A DNA stretch of 19,117 nt from an uncultured Clostridia bacterium. Lineage in GTDB: Bacteria; Bacillota; Clostridia; Christensenellales; Aristaeellaceae. Position 1 is the first letter of the stretch; every line of letters starts with the position of its first letter. A model generated the notes under the pieces. It had not been told where the DNA came from. It did no database searches and saw nothing but the letters and a program-made list of their open reading frames with translations. The stretch is from the NCBI GenBank assembly GCA_934647305.1, contig CAKUFI010000051.1, positions 1-19,117 on the forward strand. The letters are read 5' to 3'. Below are positions 1 through 9,183 of the stretch, piece after piece. The position numbers were made by a program, and so were the translations under genes.

Positions 1-855
<855 letters not shown>

Positions 856-880
856 GCGCTCTTCCTGAATAAATTCCAAC

Positions 881-914
881 GCCCCGAAAGCACGCGCTTC
901 TCGGGGCGCTTTTG
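881..914 (+). terminator. Rho-independent terminator of pckA
   Basis: The arms GCCCCGA (881-887) and TCGGGGC (901-907) pair exactly around a 13-nt loop, and a short T run follows (910-913). It lies 25 bp after the pckA stop, which fits an intrinsic terminator. Confidence 0.8.
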
Positions 915-921
915 CGCGCAT

Positions 922-936
922 AAGGAGGCTTCCACG
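922..936 (+). promoter_or_regulatory. Ribosome binding site followed by an in-frame ACG
   Basis: A strong AAGGAGG (922-928) sits 5 nt before ACG at 934, which is in frame with the radical-SAM gene. The first in-frame ATG (955) is 26 nt from the Shine-Dalgarno, too far for efficient initiation. From the ACG the protein would begin (M)KTTSILMQTLCVPC, a natural-looking start ahead of the iron-sulfur motif. ACG may be a rare start codon, or an ATG mutated at its second base. Confidence 0.5.
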
Positions 937-954
937 AAAACCACATCCATACTG

Positions 955-1935
955 ATGCAGACGCTGTGCGTGCCCTGCCTGTGCCACTGCCGCTACTGCC
1001 TGCTGTCCTGGGATCGGCACCTGACCGGCGCGCCTTATGAACGCAGCGCGACCTATGCCCGGCGCTTTGCCGACTGGCTTCAGGCCAACCGTCCGAAAAT
1101 ATCCTTCAACTTTGCCTTCGGCTATTCGATGGAGCACCCAAGGCTGTTCGAGGCACTGGACTTCCTCCGCTCGATCGGCTCGGTCAGCGCCCGCCTTCTG
1201 CAGCTCGACGGCGTGAAAATCCGCACGGAAGCAGAATGCGCCGAGTGGATGTGCAGCCTCAGGGCGCACGGCGTGGAGCAGGTCAACCTGACCTTCTACG
1301 GCCTGCGCGAGGCGCACGACCGCTTCGCCGAACGGCCGGGCGAGTTCGATAACCTGCTCAGGCTGGCTGCCGCCGCGCAGAATGCCGGTATCGGCGTTTC
1401 GGCAGGTATCCCGCTAACCGCCCAAAGCGCTCCCGAAACGGACGCGCTGCTTGACCTGCTCGCTCATTGGGGCCTGACCGACTGCCGCCTGTTCGTGCCG
1501 CATGAGGAGGGCCGAGGTGTGTGCCTGAACGACGTGCGCTTCTCTCTGCGCGACGAGCAGCTGCTCAGCGACCGCGCCAAGTCCCGCTTCAACCGGACGC
1601 TGTACCGCCCCGAACGCGAGTGGCTCACCGGCAGGTTTTTTCGCCCCGCCGAAAATCGCCTGCTGCTGATCTCGCTGACTCCCGAAAACATCGTCGAGTA
1701 CGAAAGCATGCCGCCCGAGGCAGTCATCGAGGCGGTTGAGCACCTGGATGATGCCTTTTATGCGGCCATTCCGCCGCTCGAGGCACTCTGCGCGCGCTAT
1801 GGCGACCCGCAGGGCGACCGCTTTTTCGGTCAGCGCGACCTGTACCAGCACTACCAGAAGCGCTTTCTTCAGGAAACCGGCCTGTCCCTCTACGACGTGA
1901 CCGACGAGCGCTTCACCGGCAGCCGACGGTATTGA
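955..1935 (+). CDS. Radical SAM protein
   Basis: The protein has a radical-SAM cysteine triad right at its N-terminus, C8-x3-C12-x2-C15 within PCLCHCRYC, which would hold a [4Fe-4S] cluster that cleaves S-adenosylmethionine. The following 200 residues alternate beta strands and helices (LLQLDGVKI, QVNLTFYGL, IGVSAGIPL), as expected for a partial TIM barrel. There is no obvious SPASM cluster, and the substrate is unknown. Length is 326 aa from the ATG given here. The better-placed ribosome site points to an ACG seven codons earlier (934). The stop is TGA 1933-1935, and the damaged transporter reading frame overlaps it. Family is confident; reaction cannot be predicted. Confidence 0.85.
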   Translation: MQTLCVPCLCHCRYCLLSWDRHLTGAPYERSATYARRFADWLQANRPKISFNFAFGYSMEHPRLFEALDFLRSIGSVSARLLQLDGVKIRTEAECAEWMCSLRAHGVEQVNLTFYGLREAHDRFAERPGEFDNLLRLAAAAQNAGIGVSAGIPLTAQSAPETDALLDLLAHWGLTDCRLFVPHEEGRGVCLNDVRFSLRDEQLLSDRAKSRFNRTLYRPEREWLTGRFFRPAENRLLLISLTPENIVEYESMPPEAVIEAVEHLDDAFYAAIPPLEALCARYGDPQGDRFFGQRDLYQHYQKRFLQETGLSLYDVTDERFTGSRRY

Positions 1936-3146
1936 CCGCAAGGCGCGCCGCTCATTGGAGGGTGAGTTTTCACGCATTTGCGTTGCCCAAAACCCGTCTT
2001 CCAAGTTCTCCCTCAGTCACCTCACCCGCCCGACGGGCTTCCCGGTGGCGGCGGCAGCTAGACGGCGCTTTACTGGCAGTATGCGGTTTTCTTCTGTATG
2101 CCGTGCCGAAAAGCTCCTATGCCGTGCAGCTGGCCTGGGTGATCGTCAGCTATAATCTGTTTTTCGGTTTGGCGTTCAACCTCTATTCACTGAGCCACTC
2201 TTTGATGGTTCCACTCTCTACGGACGACAGCAAACAGCGTGACAGTCTCGCCATGCTCACCTCCATGGCAACCTCCCTTTTGCCGGGCATGCTGACTACG
2301 ATCATCATGCCGCTGTTGGTCAGCTTTATCGGCGTGGGAAACGGCGCGTGGCTCAGCGTGATGGGCATTTTGTCCGTCCTGGCCATTCCCGCCACGTTGC
2401 TGGAATACTACTTTACGCGAGAACGCATTTCGAACAGAGTACAGGCTCAGAAGGTCGCCTCCCTCCATGCTCAGATGAAGGCCTGTATAAGAAACCGTTT
2501 CTGGCTGCTCATCATGCTGTTCACGCTGACCATAAATCTCTGCAGCAATCTCTCAAACGGCGTCATGCTCTATTACTGTAACTGGGTGCTTGGCAACTCT
2601 ATTGCTTCCGGCGCGTCGAAGCAGGTCCTCGTGAACATGGTTGGGCAGGCTCCGCTGGGGCTCGGCATTTTGATTCTATGGCCGCTGGTAAAGAAGCTGG
2701 GCAAGCGGCGCGTTACCGTGAGTGGTTTCCTGATTGCTGCGCTGGGCAGTCTGGTTGTTTATCTGGCCGGGACGCAGACGCCGCTCGTGCTGGTCGGCCT
2801 GCTGATCAGGTCGTTCGGCACGCTGCCGACCTATCTGATGGCTTCTTATCTTGCCGACGCACTCAACAGCGTAGCGCAGTCCAACGGTTTCCGCGCAGAC
2901 GGCTTCAGCGCCTCCGTGAGCAGTCTGCTGCAGACTCTTTCCATGGGACTTGGACAGACGCTGCTGCTTGCCGGGATTGAACGCTTCGGTTATCTTGCGC
3001 CCGCATCCAGCACGCAGATCATTGTCCAGAGCGAAGCGATCGTACATTTCTTTCGCGCCTGCTTTTCCGCTATTCCCCTGTTTGGATATTTAATCTGTGC
3101 CGTGCTAATCCTCTTCTGTCGGGAAAATGCCCAAAATGCAAAATGA
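1932..3146 (+). CDS. MFS sugar transporter (GPH type), 5'-truncated
   Basis: Membrane transporter of the glycoside-pentoside-hexuronide:cation symporter type in the major facilitator superfamily. Recognisable sequence starts only at about nt 2058 (LDGALLAVCGFLLYAVP) and runs to the stop at 3146, with about nine hydrophobic segments. It includes a charged cytoplasmic loop (YYFTRERISNRVQ) and NGFRADGFSAS, resembling family motifs. The first 42 residues are Arg/Pro/Ser-rich and not membrane-like. The expected first two or three helices are missing. The only frame-consistent start is TTG 1932, overlapping the upstream stop and lacking a ribosome site. The 5' part contains a CCCTCAGTCACC stretch like the intergenic repeats at 4771, suggesting a repeat-associated deletion. 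Probably a pseudogene; if intact it could serve sugar or hexuronide uptake. Confidence 0.7.
   Translation: MTARRAAHWRVSFHAFALPKTRLPSSPSVTSPARRASRWRRQLDGALLAVCGFLLYAVPKSSYAVQLAWVIVSYNLFFGLAFNLYSLSHSLMVPLSTDDSKQRDSLAMLTSMATSLLPGMLTTIIMPLLVSFIGVGNGAWLSVMGILSVLAIPATLLEYYFTRERISNRVQAQKVASLHAQMKACIRNRFWLLIMLFTLTINLCSNLSNGVMLYYCNWVLGNSIASGASKQVLVNMVGQAPLGLGILILWPLVKKLGKRRVTVSGFLIAALGSLVVYLAGTQTPLVLVGLLIRSFGTLPTYLMASYLADALNSVAQSNGFRADGFSASVSSLLQTLSMGLGQTLLLAGIERFGYLAPASSTQIIVQSEAIVHFFRACFSAIPLFGYLICAVLILFCRENAQNAK
2008..2059 (+). repeat. Possible fragment of the CCCTCAGTCACC intergenic repeat
   Basis: CTCCCTCAGTCACCT (2008-2022) matches the start of the repeat at 4770. A GC-rich dyad (GCCCGACGGGC, 2029-2039) and GGCGGCGGCAGC follow. 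It lies exactly where the transporter homology begins, so it may mark the deletion or insertion junction. The match is short, so this is tentative. Confidence 0.3.
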
Positions 3147-3281
3147 GCGACAGGGAAGTTTTGATCCGCTGCGCCCGCACTGGCCATACGGGGCGTCTTC
3201 TGTTGTTGCCTGACAGACTGTACGAGATGCTTTATGGGCAACAGCATAATCATCTCTTGCAGGAAATATCCCGCAAAACCC

Positions 3282-3309
3282 AATTCCTGCCTCTATGGCA
3301 GGAATTTTT
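3282..3309 (+). terminator. Rho-independent terminator after the transporter gene
   Basis: A perfect 10-bp stem, AATTCCTGCC (3282-3291) with GGCAGGAATT (3297-3306), encloses a 5-nt loop and runs into a T tract (3305-3309). It separates the radical-SAM/transporter unit from the aminotransferase promoter. No convincing gene was found between 3147 and 3281. Confidence 0.85.
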
Positions 3310-3363
3310 GCAGGATCAAATCCAATCAGCTTCATTTTTAACAATCCCTTTTCGAAATCACAC

Positions 3364-3393
3364 ATGACACGGAGGGCTTTTGCAGCATATAAT
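3364..3393 (+). promoter_or_regulatory. Sigma-70 type promoter of the aminotransferase gene
   Basis: A -35 box ATGACA (3364-3369, 5 of 6 matches) and a perfect -10 box TATAAT (3388-3393) are separated by 18 bp. It lies 70 bp before the aminotransferase start and after the upstream terminator. Confidence 0.7.
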
Positions 3394-3462
3394 AAGGCAT
3401 ACCTTCAAAAATGAGTATTTTCCCCGGCCAACCGGCGCCTGAAAATAGAAAGGATGAATCAA

Positions 3463-4677
3463 ATGTCTCTCTCTCTTTCAAATCGCTGCCTGCAAATCGC
3501 CCCTTCCGTCACCTTCGCCATCGACAGCCGCGCAAAGGCTCTGCGAGCGAAGGGCGTGGACGTGGTGGGCTTCGGTGTGGGCGAGCCGGACTTTGACACC
3601 CCTGAATATATCCGCAAGGCCGCTCAGCGCGCCATGGACGAGGGCAAGACCCACTACACCCCGGTCGCGGGCACGCTGGAGCTGCGCGAACAGGTCGTGC
3701 GCAAGCTGAAGGAGGATAACGGCCTCGACTATACGCCTGAGCAGATCATCGTGTCCAACGGCGCAAAGCAGTCGCTGTTCATGGCGCTGTGCGCGATGAT
3801 TAATCCCGGCGACGAGGTGCTGATTCCCGCGCCCTGCTGGGTCAGCTACCCCGAAATGGTTCGCATGGCCGGCGGCGTGCCGGTGATGGTCATGGGCAGG
3901 GAAGAGGATTCCTTCGTCGTGACCGCCGAGATGCTTGCGCCCCACGTCACCATGCGCACCAAGGCGCTCATCCTGAACACGCCCAACAACCCCAACGGCT
4001 GCGTGTACCCCAAGGAAGTGCTGCGCGGCATCGCCGAGCTGGCCGTGGAACGCGGCTTCTACGTCATCTCCGACGAAATCTATGAAAAGCTAATTTACGA
4101 CGGCGAGGAACACGTCTCCATCGCCTCCTTCTCCGACGCGATCAAGGAGCAGACGCTGGTGGTCAACGGCGTGTCCAAGACCTACGCCATGACCGGCTGG
4201 CGCATCGGCTATGCCGCCGGCCCGAAGGCGCTGGTCAAGGCCATGAGCGCCTTCCAGGGTCACGCCACCAGCGGCGCGAACTCCATCGCCCAGGCTGCCG
4301 CCGCCGAAGCCCTGCGCAACGGCCGCGCGGAAATCGCCAGCATGGTGGCCGAGTTCGGTCATCGCCGCGACCTGATCACCCGCCTGATCAACGAAATCGA
4401 CGGCGTGAGCGCGAAAAAGCCGCAGGGCGCGTTCTACGTCATGATGAACATCTCTCAGCTCATCAGCAGCCGCTGCGGCGACGTACTCATCGACGGCAGC
4501 GAAACCTTCGCCCAGCTGCTGCTGGATCAGGCGCACGTCGCCGTGGTTCCGGCCAAGGCCTTCGGCAGCGACGTACACGTCCGCCTGAGCTACGCCGTCA
4601 GTCGCGAGCAGATCGAGAAGGGCATCGCCCGCATCGGCGAGTTTGTCCGCTCCCTGAGCAAGGAAGCCGTGGCCTGA
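3463..4677 (+). CDS. Pyridoxal-phosphate aminotransferase class I/II (aspartate aminotransferase type)
   Basis: Cytoplasmic fold-type I aminotransferase of 404 aa, most like subgroup I-gamma aspartate aminotransferases (AspB/AspC), which move the amino group between aspartate and 2-oxoglutarate. Visible family residues are VGFGVGEPDFDTP near the N-terminus, NNPNG (175-179), SDEIY (203-207) contacting the cofactor, and the Schiff-base lysine K239 in GVSKTYAMTGWRIGY. R374 in HVRLSY should bind the substrate carboxylate. The start at 3463 was preferred over an in-frame ATG at 3454 because the Shine-Dalgarno AAAGGA (3448-3453) touches the latter and is 9 nt from the former. The gene has its own promoter and terminator. 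Substrate preference within the family (aspartate, phenylalanine or other) is not certain. Confidence 0.92.
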   Translation: MSLSLSNRCLQIAPSVTFAIDSRAKALRAKGVDVVGFGVGEPDFDTPEYIRKAAQRAMDEGKTHYTPVAGTLELREQVVRKLKEDNGLDYTPEQIIVSNGAKQSLFMALCAMINPGDEVLIPAPCWVSYPEMVRMAGGVPVMVMGREEDSFVVTAEMLAPHVTMRTKALILNTPNNPNGCVYPKEVLRGIAELAVERGFYVISDEIYEKLIYDGEEHVSIASFSDAIKEQTLVVNGVSKTYAMTGWRIGYAAGPKALVKAMSAFQGHATSGANSIAQAAAAEALRNGRAEIASMVAEFGHRRDLITRLINEIDGVSAKKPQGAFYVMMNISQLISSRCGDVLIDGSETFAQLLLDQAHVAVVPAKAFGSDVHVRLSYAVSREQIEKGIARIGEFVRSLSKEAVA

Positions 4678-4701
4678 GCATTGCTTCACTGATTTAAAAA
4701 C

Positions 4702-4749
4702 AGCCTCCCGCATTCGCACGCAGCGAGTACGGGAGGCTATTATTTATTT
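4702..4749 (+). terminator. Rho-independent terminator of the aminotransferase gene
   Basis: AGCCTCCCG (4702-4710) pairs perfectly with CGGGAGGCT (4730-4738). An A run precedes the stem and TATTATTTATTT follows it, so it may work in both directions. Confidence 0.85.
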
Positions 4750-4769
4750 GCCAGGCAGGCCGTTTCCAA

Positions 4770-5045
4770 CCCCTCAGTCACCTTGCGGTGACAGCTCCCC
4801 TTTCATGGGAGTCTTGACCACACTCAACCGTGCCTCCCCTGAAAAGGATAGGTGTCCACAGTGCGGGCGGTGGGGTTCAGATTCGAAGAAATCAGCCGCT
4901 TCAATCTACGGCGGCTGATTTCGTGTCAGAACCCGCGGCAGCAAGTGGAACCGGGCACTGCCCGGTCGTCGCCTGAACCGGCGGCAGCAGGTGGCAGTCG
5001 GCACTGCCGACCGGCAGCGAGTGGGTGTCGGCACTGCCGACCGGG
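4770..5045 (-). repeat. Composite palindromic repeat element downstream of fumC
   Basis: This fills the gap between the aminotransferase terminator and the fumC stop. Read in the fumC direction it has, in order: 30-bp units carrying 15-bp palindromes (GTCGGC-AGT-GCCGAC at 5027-5041 and 4997-5011), a related palindrome with different arms (CCGGGC-AGT-GCCCGG, 4951-4965), a 44-bp hairpin (4882-4925), a conserved AACCCCACCGCCCGC block (4862-4876), and a distal part ending in a GGTGACAG/CTGTCACC-type palindrome (4770-4812). The same order of parts occurs after uxuA at 10266-10682 in the matching orientation relative to the gene. No coding sequence was recognised. Function is unknown; transcription termination or mRNA 3'-end protection are possible. 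Confidence 0.75.
4882..4925 (-). repeat. 44-bp hairpin, stem type 1
   Basis: On the minus strand this reads CACGAA at one end and TTCGAA at the other. The stem is AAATCAGCCGC with GCGGCTGATTT around the 11-nt loop CGTAGATTGAA. It has exactly the same length as the three copies after uxuA but different stem bases. Confidence 0.75.
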
Positions 5046-6416
<1,371 letters not shown>

Positions 6417-6438
6417 TGTCTCCTCCTCAATGCATTGC

Positions 6439-7248
6439 TTATTTCGCCACGTTGCCCGGCAGGTGCGGCGCAACGCCCAGCAGCTTTTTGTACTGCCGGT
6501 AGAAGTTTGAATAGTCGCCATAGCCCGCCCTGAGCGCGGCCCGCTGGGCGCTCTCCCCCTCGCTGATCAGGCGGCGCGCCAGCGCGATGCGTTTGCGGGC
6601 GGCATAGGCCATGACGGTCGCCCCGGTTGCGCGGCGGAAGACGCGGTTGAGCTGGTTCTTGCTCAGGAAGAAGCGGCCGGACAGCTCGTCCAGCGACATT
6701 TCGCCCGTATAGTGCGCGTTGACGTACTCGATCAGGCGCGCCGCCAGGCCGTCCGGGTCGGTCTGGGGCGGGCGCATGGGCTCGACCCGCGCGCAGAGCA
6801 GCGCCACCTGGCTCAGCAGCGCCTCCAGCCGGGCGTTCTGCGCCACGGCGCGCAGGTCTTCCGGCATTTCCGCGCACTCCAGCAGCGAATAGAAGTACTC
6901 GTCCAGCCGGTAGGACTGCGCCTGGGCATAGTACGCGCCCTCGCCGCGGAAGCAGGACAGCAGGCTCTCGCACTCCGGCCGGATCAGCTCGCCCAGAAAG
7001 TGTAGCGCCATGCGGTCGTAGCGCCGGTCGGACAGCACCTTGACCCCGTGGAACACGTTGGGCGGCAGCAGCAGTACGCTGCCCGGCGCGGGGTGGTACA
7101 CCCGGCCCTCGACCAGGTACTCCGCGTCGCCCTCCAGGAAGCAGTACACCTCGTAGGAGTGGTGGCAGTGCAGGTCGTATTCCCCGGTCGGCGTGCGGCT
7201 GACCGTGTGATGGATGTAGATCCTCCCGTCGTCCCAGGACGCGTTCAC
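6439..7248 (-). CDS. AraC-family transcriptional regulator with cupin sensor domain
   Basis: DNA-binding regulator of 269 aa. Residues about 10-90 form a cupin-like sugar-sensing domain (HCHHSYEVYCFLEG, then PGSVLLLPPNVFHGVK). Residues about 165-262 carry the two helix-turn-helix motifs of AraC: LSGRFFLSKNQLNRVFRRATG, then AALRAGYGDYSNFYRQYKK. The start is GTG at 7248 with Shine-Dalgarno GGAGGT 6 nt away. The gene is divergent from the hexuronate catabolic genes and upstream of fumC in the same direction, so it most likely senses a hexuronate or its derivative and controls both arms. Two GATTTGCAA repeats in the shared control region are the likely binding sites. Confidence 0.93.
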   Translation of the reverse strand: MNASWDDGRIYIHHTVSRTPTGEYDLHCHHSYEVYCFLEGDAEYLVEGRVYHPAPGSVLLLPPNVFHGVKVLSDRRYDRMALHFLGELIRPECESLLSCFRGEGAYYAQAQSYRLDEYFYSLLECAEMPEDLRAVAQNARLEALLSQVALLCARVEPMRPPQTDPDGLAARLIEYVNAHYTGEMSLDELSGRFFLSKNQLNRVFRRATGATVMAYAARKRIALARRLISEGESAQRAALRAGYGDYSNFYRQYKKLLGVAPHLPGNVAK

Positions 7249-7280
7249 GCGCTCACCTCCGTTCCCTGCGCTTTGCTTCT

Positions 7281-7309
7281 ATTATAGCCAAGGATGGTGA
7301 GATTTGCAA
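7281..7309 (-). promoter_or_regulatory. Promoter of araC-fumC
   Basis: On the minus strand, a perfect -10 TATAAT (7281-7286) lies 17 bp from a weak -35 TTGCAA (7304-7309). The -35 box lies inside the first GATTTGCAA repeat, which suggests autoregulation. Confidence 0.6.
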
Positions 7310-7330
7310 TGTCATTCGCCCGATTTGCAA
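7301..7330 (+). promoter_or_regulatory. Candidate AraC-type operator: two GATTTGCAA direct repeats
   Basis: GATTTGCAA occurs at 7301-7309 and again at 7322-7330. The start-to-start distance is 21 bp, two turns of the helix, as expected for an AraC-family protein binding tandem half-sites. The first repeat overlaps the araC -35 box. The second lies where the rightward promoter would need a -35 box but lacks a good one. Confidence 0.6.
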
Positions 7331-7349
7331 ACAAAAAACATCCGTTTCA

Positions 7350-7358
7350 TGGTATACT
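7350..7358 (+). promoter_or_regulatory. Extended -10 promoter of the hexuronate genes
   Basis: TGGTATACT is an extended -10 element (TGn plus TATACT at 7353-7358), 38 bp before the isomerase start. There is no -35 box at the normal distance; the nearest TTGCAA (7325-7330) is 22 bp away. This suggests a promoter that depends on an activator bound at the GATTTGCAA repeats. Confidence 0.55.
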
Positions 7359-7396
7359 AAGAGTGGAAAACGAGACTTGGATGGGAGGTATATCCT

Positions 7397-8257
7397 ATGA
7401 AATACTCGGTCTTTACGGTGATGACGCCCTCCTGGGCGCCGGAGGAGCTGGCGGACAGGCTGGCCGCGGCCGGCTACGACGGCGTTGAGTGGCGCGTGCA
7501 GAAGGCGCTCAAGGCCACGCCCGACCCGATCCCGCCGCGCGACGTGTGGTACTGGAACTACAACAAGGCCACGCTCGAGGTGGACGAGATCGAGACCGAA
7601 GCGCCTCGCGCGGCCGAAATCTGCAAAAAGAGCGGCCTGGAGATGCTCTCCCTGGCCAGCTACCTGACCCCCGGCGAGTTCGAGAAGATCGAGCGCGTCA
7701 TGAAGGCGGCCAGGGATACCGGCGCGCGCATGATTCGCCTGTTCCCCTACGGCTACCGCGACGGCGACAGCTACGTCGAACTGTTCAACAAGGCGCGCCG
7801 GGAGATGCGCACCGTCTGCGAGATGGCGAAGCAGTACGGCGTGGAGGCCAACCTGGAAATCCACATGGACACCATCATCCCCAGCGCCAGCGCGGCCTAC
7901 CGCCTGGTCGAGGGCCTTGACTCCGACTATGTGGGCTTCGTCTATGACGCGGGCAACATGACCCGCGAGGGCTATGAGCAGTATTCCCTGGGCATGCAGC
8001 TGCTGGACAAGTACATCCACCACGTCCACATCAAGGACGGCTGCCTGACCCGAACCGAAAAGGACGGCAAAATCGCCTACGTCCCCGAGTGGACGGTCAT
8101 CGGCCAGGGCGCGGTCAACTTCGAGAAGCAGCGCGACGCGCTTCGCCTGATCGGCTACGACCGCTACCTCTCTTTCGAGGACTTCACCTGCGTCCAGTCC
8201 GACGAGGACAAGCTGGTTCACAACCTCGCCTACATCCGCAGCGTCTTCGAGGGCTGA
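7397..8257 (+). CDS. Sugar phosphate isomerase/epimerase (xylose isomerase-like TIM barrel)
   Basis: A 286-aa protein of the AP endonuclease 2 / xylose isomerase-like fold, whose members isomerise or epimerise sugars using a divalent metal. Likely metal ligands by position in the barrel are E154 (ANLEIHMD), D184 (GFVYDAGN), H211 (HHVHIKDG) and E261 (YLSFEDF). It begins MKYSVFTVMTPSWAPEELAD, a typical first strand and helix. GGGAGG 8 nt upstream fixes the start. It is the first gene of the rightward unit with uxuA and uxuB, so it may prepare a hexuronate or related sugar acid for that pathway; the exact substrate is not predictable from sequence. Confidence 0.88.
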   Translation: MKYSVFTVMTPSWAPEELADRLAAAGYDGVEWRVQKALKATPDPIPPRDVWYWNYNKATLEVDEIETEAPRAAEICKKSGLEMLSLASYLTPGEFEKIERVMKAARDTGARMIRLFPYGYRDGDSYVELFNKARREMRTVCEMAKQYGVEANLEIHMDTIIPSASAAYRLVEGLDSDYVGFVYDAGNMTREGYEQYSLGMQLLDKYIHHVHIKDGCLTRTEKDGKIAYVPEWTVIGQGAVNFEKQRDALRLIGYDRYLSFEDFTCVQSDEDKLVHNLAYIRSVFEG

Positions 8258-8260
8258 GGG

Positions 8261-8315
8261 GGGAGGAACGTTCGAGAGGCCGCCTTTTTACAAAAGGCGC
8301 CTCTCGAGCTCTCCC
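8261..8315 (+). other. Long intercistronic hairpin
   Basis: CGAGAGGC(C)GCCTTTT (8273-8288) pairs with AAAAGGCGCCTCTCG (8292-8306) around the 3-nt loop TAC, with one bulged base. GGGAG (8261-8265) can extend it by pairing with CTCCC (8311-8315). No T run follows, so it is not a standard terminator. It sits in the 161-bp gap between the isomerase and the deacetylase genes and may separate or stabilise transcript segments. Confidence 0.6.
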
Positions 8316-8418
8316 GGAAAACACTTTGATCCGCATTCACATTGCCTTAAAGCAACGCACATCCCCGAATGCGGCGTGGGACGCAGATGACTTCATTCTC
8401 CCAAGAAAGGACACAGCC

Positions 8419-9153
8419 ATGTACAAGGCACTGATGATCGGGGCGCACAACGACGAGTGCGAATTTGGCCTGGGCGGAATCGCCTGTCTGCTCAGGGAGG
8501 CCGGCGTGCAGGTGCGCACGCTGATCGTGGCCGCGCAGTGGCACGCGCCGCTGACTGAAGCGGAAAAAGAGGAAACTCGGCGGCAGGAGACGCGCGCATC
8601 CCAGCTGCTGGACGTGGAGAAACGCGTGATCGGCGACCGGGAGGCCTCCACCTGGATGGAAACGCCCGAGACGGTCTGCGCGATCGAGAAAGAGATCCAC
8701 GACTTCAGGCCGGACATCGCCTTCATCCACTGGCCGCAGGACAACCACGCCGAGCACCGCGAGGCGGCGAAGGCCTCCCTGCGCGCGCTGACGGTCGCCG
8801 CGCCGCACGGCACGCGGGTGCGCGAGGTGTACGCCTTCGAGGCCGGCCCGAACCAGTCGATGGTCTTTTTCCGGCCCGACCTGGCGATCGACGTGACCGA
8901 GGCCATGCCCGCAGTGCGCGAGAGCCTGCGCGCCTACCATCAGGCGCACGCCCAGGGCGACGGCCTGTGCCGCGAAAAGGAGGTCTCGGCGGCGTTTCGA
9001 GGCCACGTCTGCGGCGCGAAATACGCCGAGGCGCTCAAGATCGTGAAATTCCCGGACGGCGGGCAGGACTTCCTGCTCCGGCAGCTGCTGGGCGAGCGCT
9101 TCCGCTGGTGGGGAAACGCCCAGTATCCCGCCTACGGATACCTGTACTTCTGA
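8419..9153 (+). CDS. PIG-L family deacetylase
   Basis: A 244-aa member of the PIG-L/LmbE family, zinc enzymes that remove acetyl groups from N-acetylated sugars and sugar conjugates. The N-terminal motif IGAHNDECEFGLGG (8-20) corresponds to the usual AHPDDxE signature with Asn in place of Pro: H10 and D12/E13 are the likely metal ligand and base. The second motif HWPQDNHAEHREA (104-116) supplies H113. The start at 8419 follows AAAGGA; earlier in-frame starts overlap the isomerase gene. The uxuA gene begins 30 bp after the stop, so the two are surely cotranscribed. Its place among hexuronate genes suggests it deacetylates the sugar or glycoside entering this pathway; that is inference. Confidence 0.9.
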   Translation: MYKALMIGAHNDECEFGLGGIACLLREAGVQVRTLIVAAQWHAPLTEAEKEETRRQETRASQLLDVEKRVIGDREASTWMETPETVCAIEKEIHDFRPDIAFIHWPQDNHAEHREAAKASLRALTVAAPHGTRVREVYAFEAGPNQSMVFFRPDLAIDVTEAMPAVRESLRAYHQAHAQGDGLCREKEVSAAFRGHVCGAKYAEALKIVKFPDGGQDFLLRQLLGERFRWWGNAQYPAYGYLYF

Positions 9154-9183
9154 AAAAGCACATATAAAAGGAGGAATCAACCC

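Noticed and set aside
3105..3365. Minus-strand 86-codon frame starting MCDFEKGLLKMKLIGFD
   Set aside because: The start looks protein-like, but the rest overlaps the transporter 3' end and the terminator in antisense, with no ribosome site or homology that I can recognise.
3143..3367. Plus-strand 74-codon frame overlapping the transporter stop (ATGA)
   Set aside because: It lacks a ribosome site, runs through a perfect rho-independent terminator, and resembles no known protein.
6417..6521. 35-residue N-terminal extension of fumC
   Set aside because: It overlaps the end of araC and has no homology; the ATG at 6416 has an ideal GAGGAGG site and gives a normal-length fumarase.
7253..8221. Minus-strand frame of 322 codons opposite the isomerase
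   Set aside because: It runs through the divergent promoter region and is antisense to a well-supported gene.
8089..8418. 110-residue N-terminal extension of the PIG-L deacetylase frame
   Set aside because: It overlaps the isomerase gene in another frame and crosses the intercistronic hairpin; the AHxD motif follows normally from the start at 8419.
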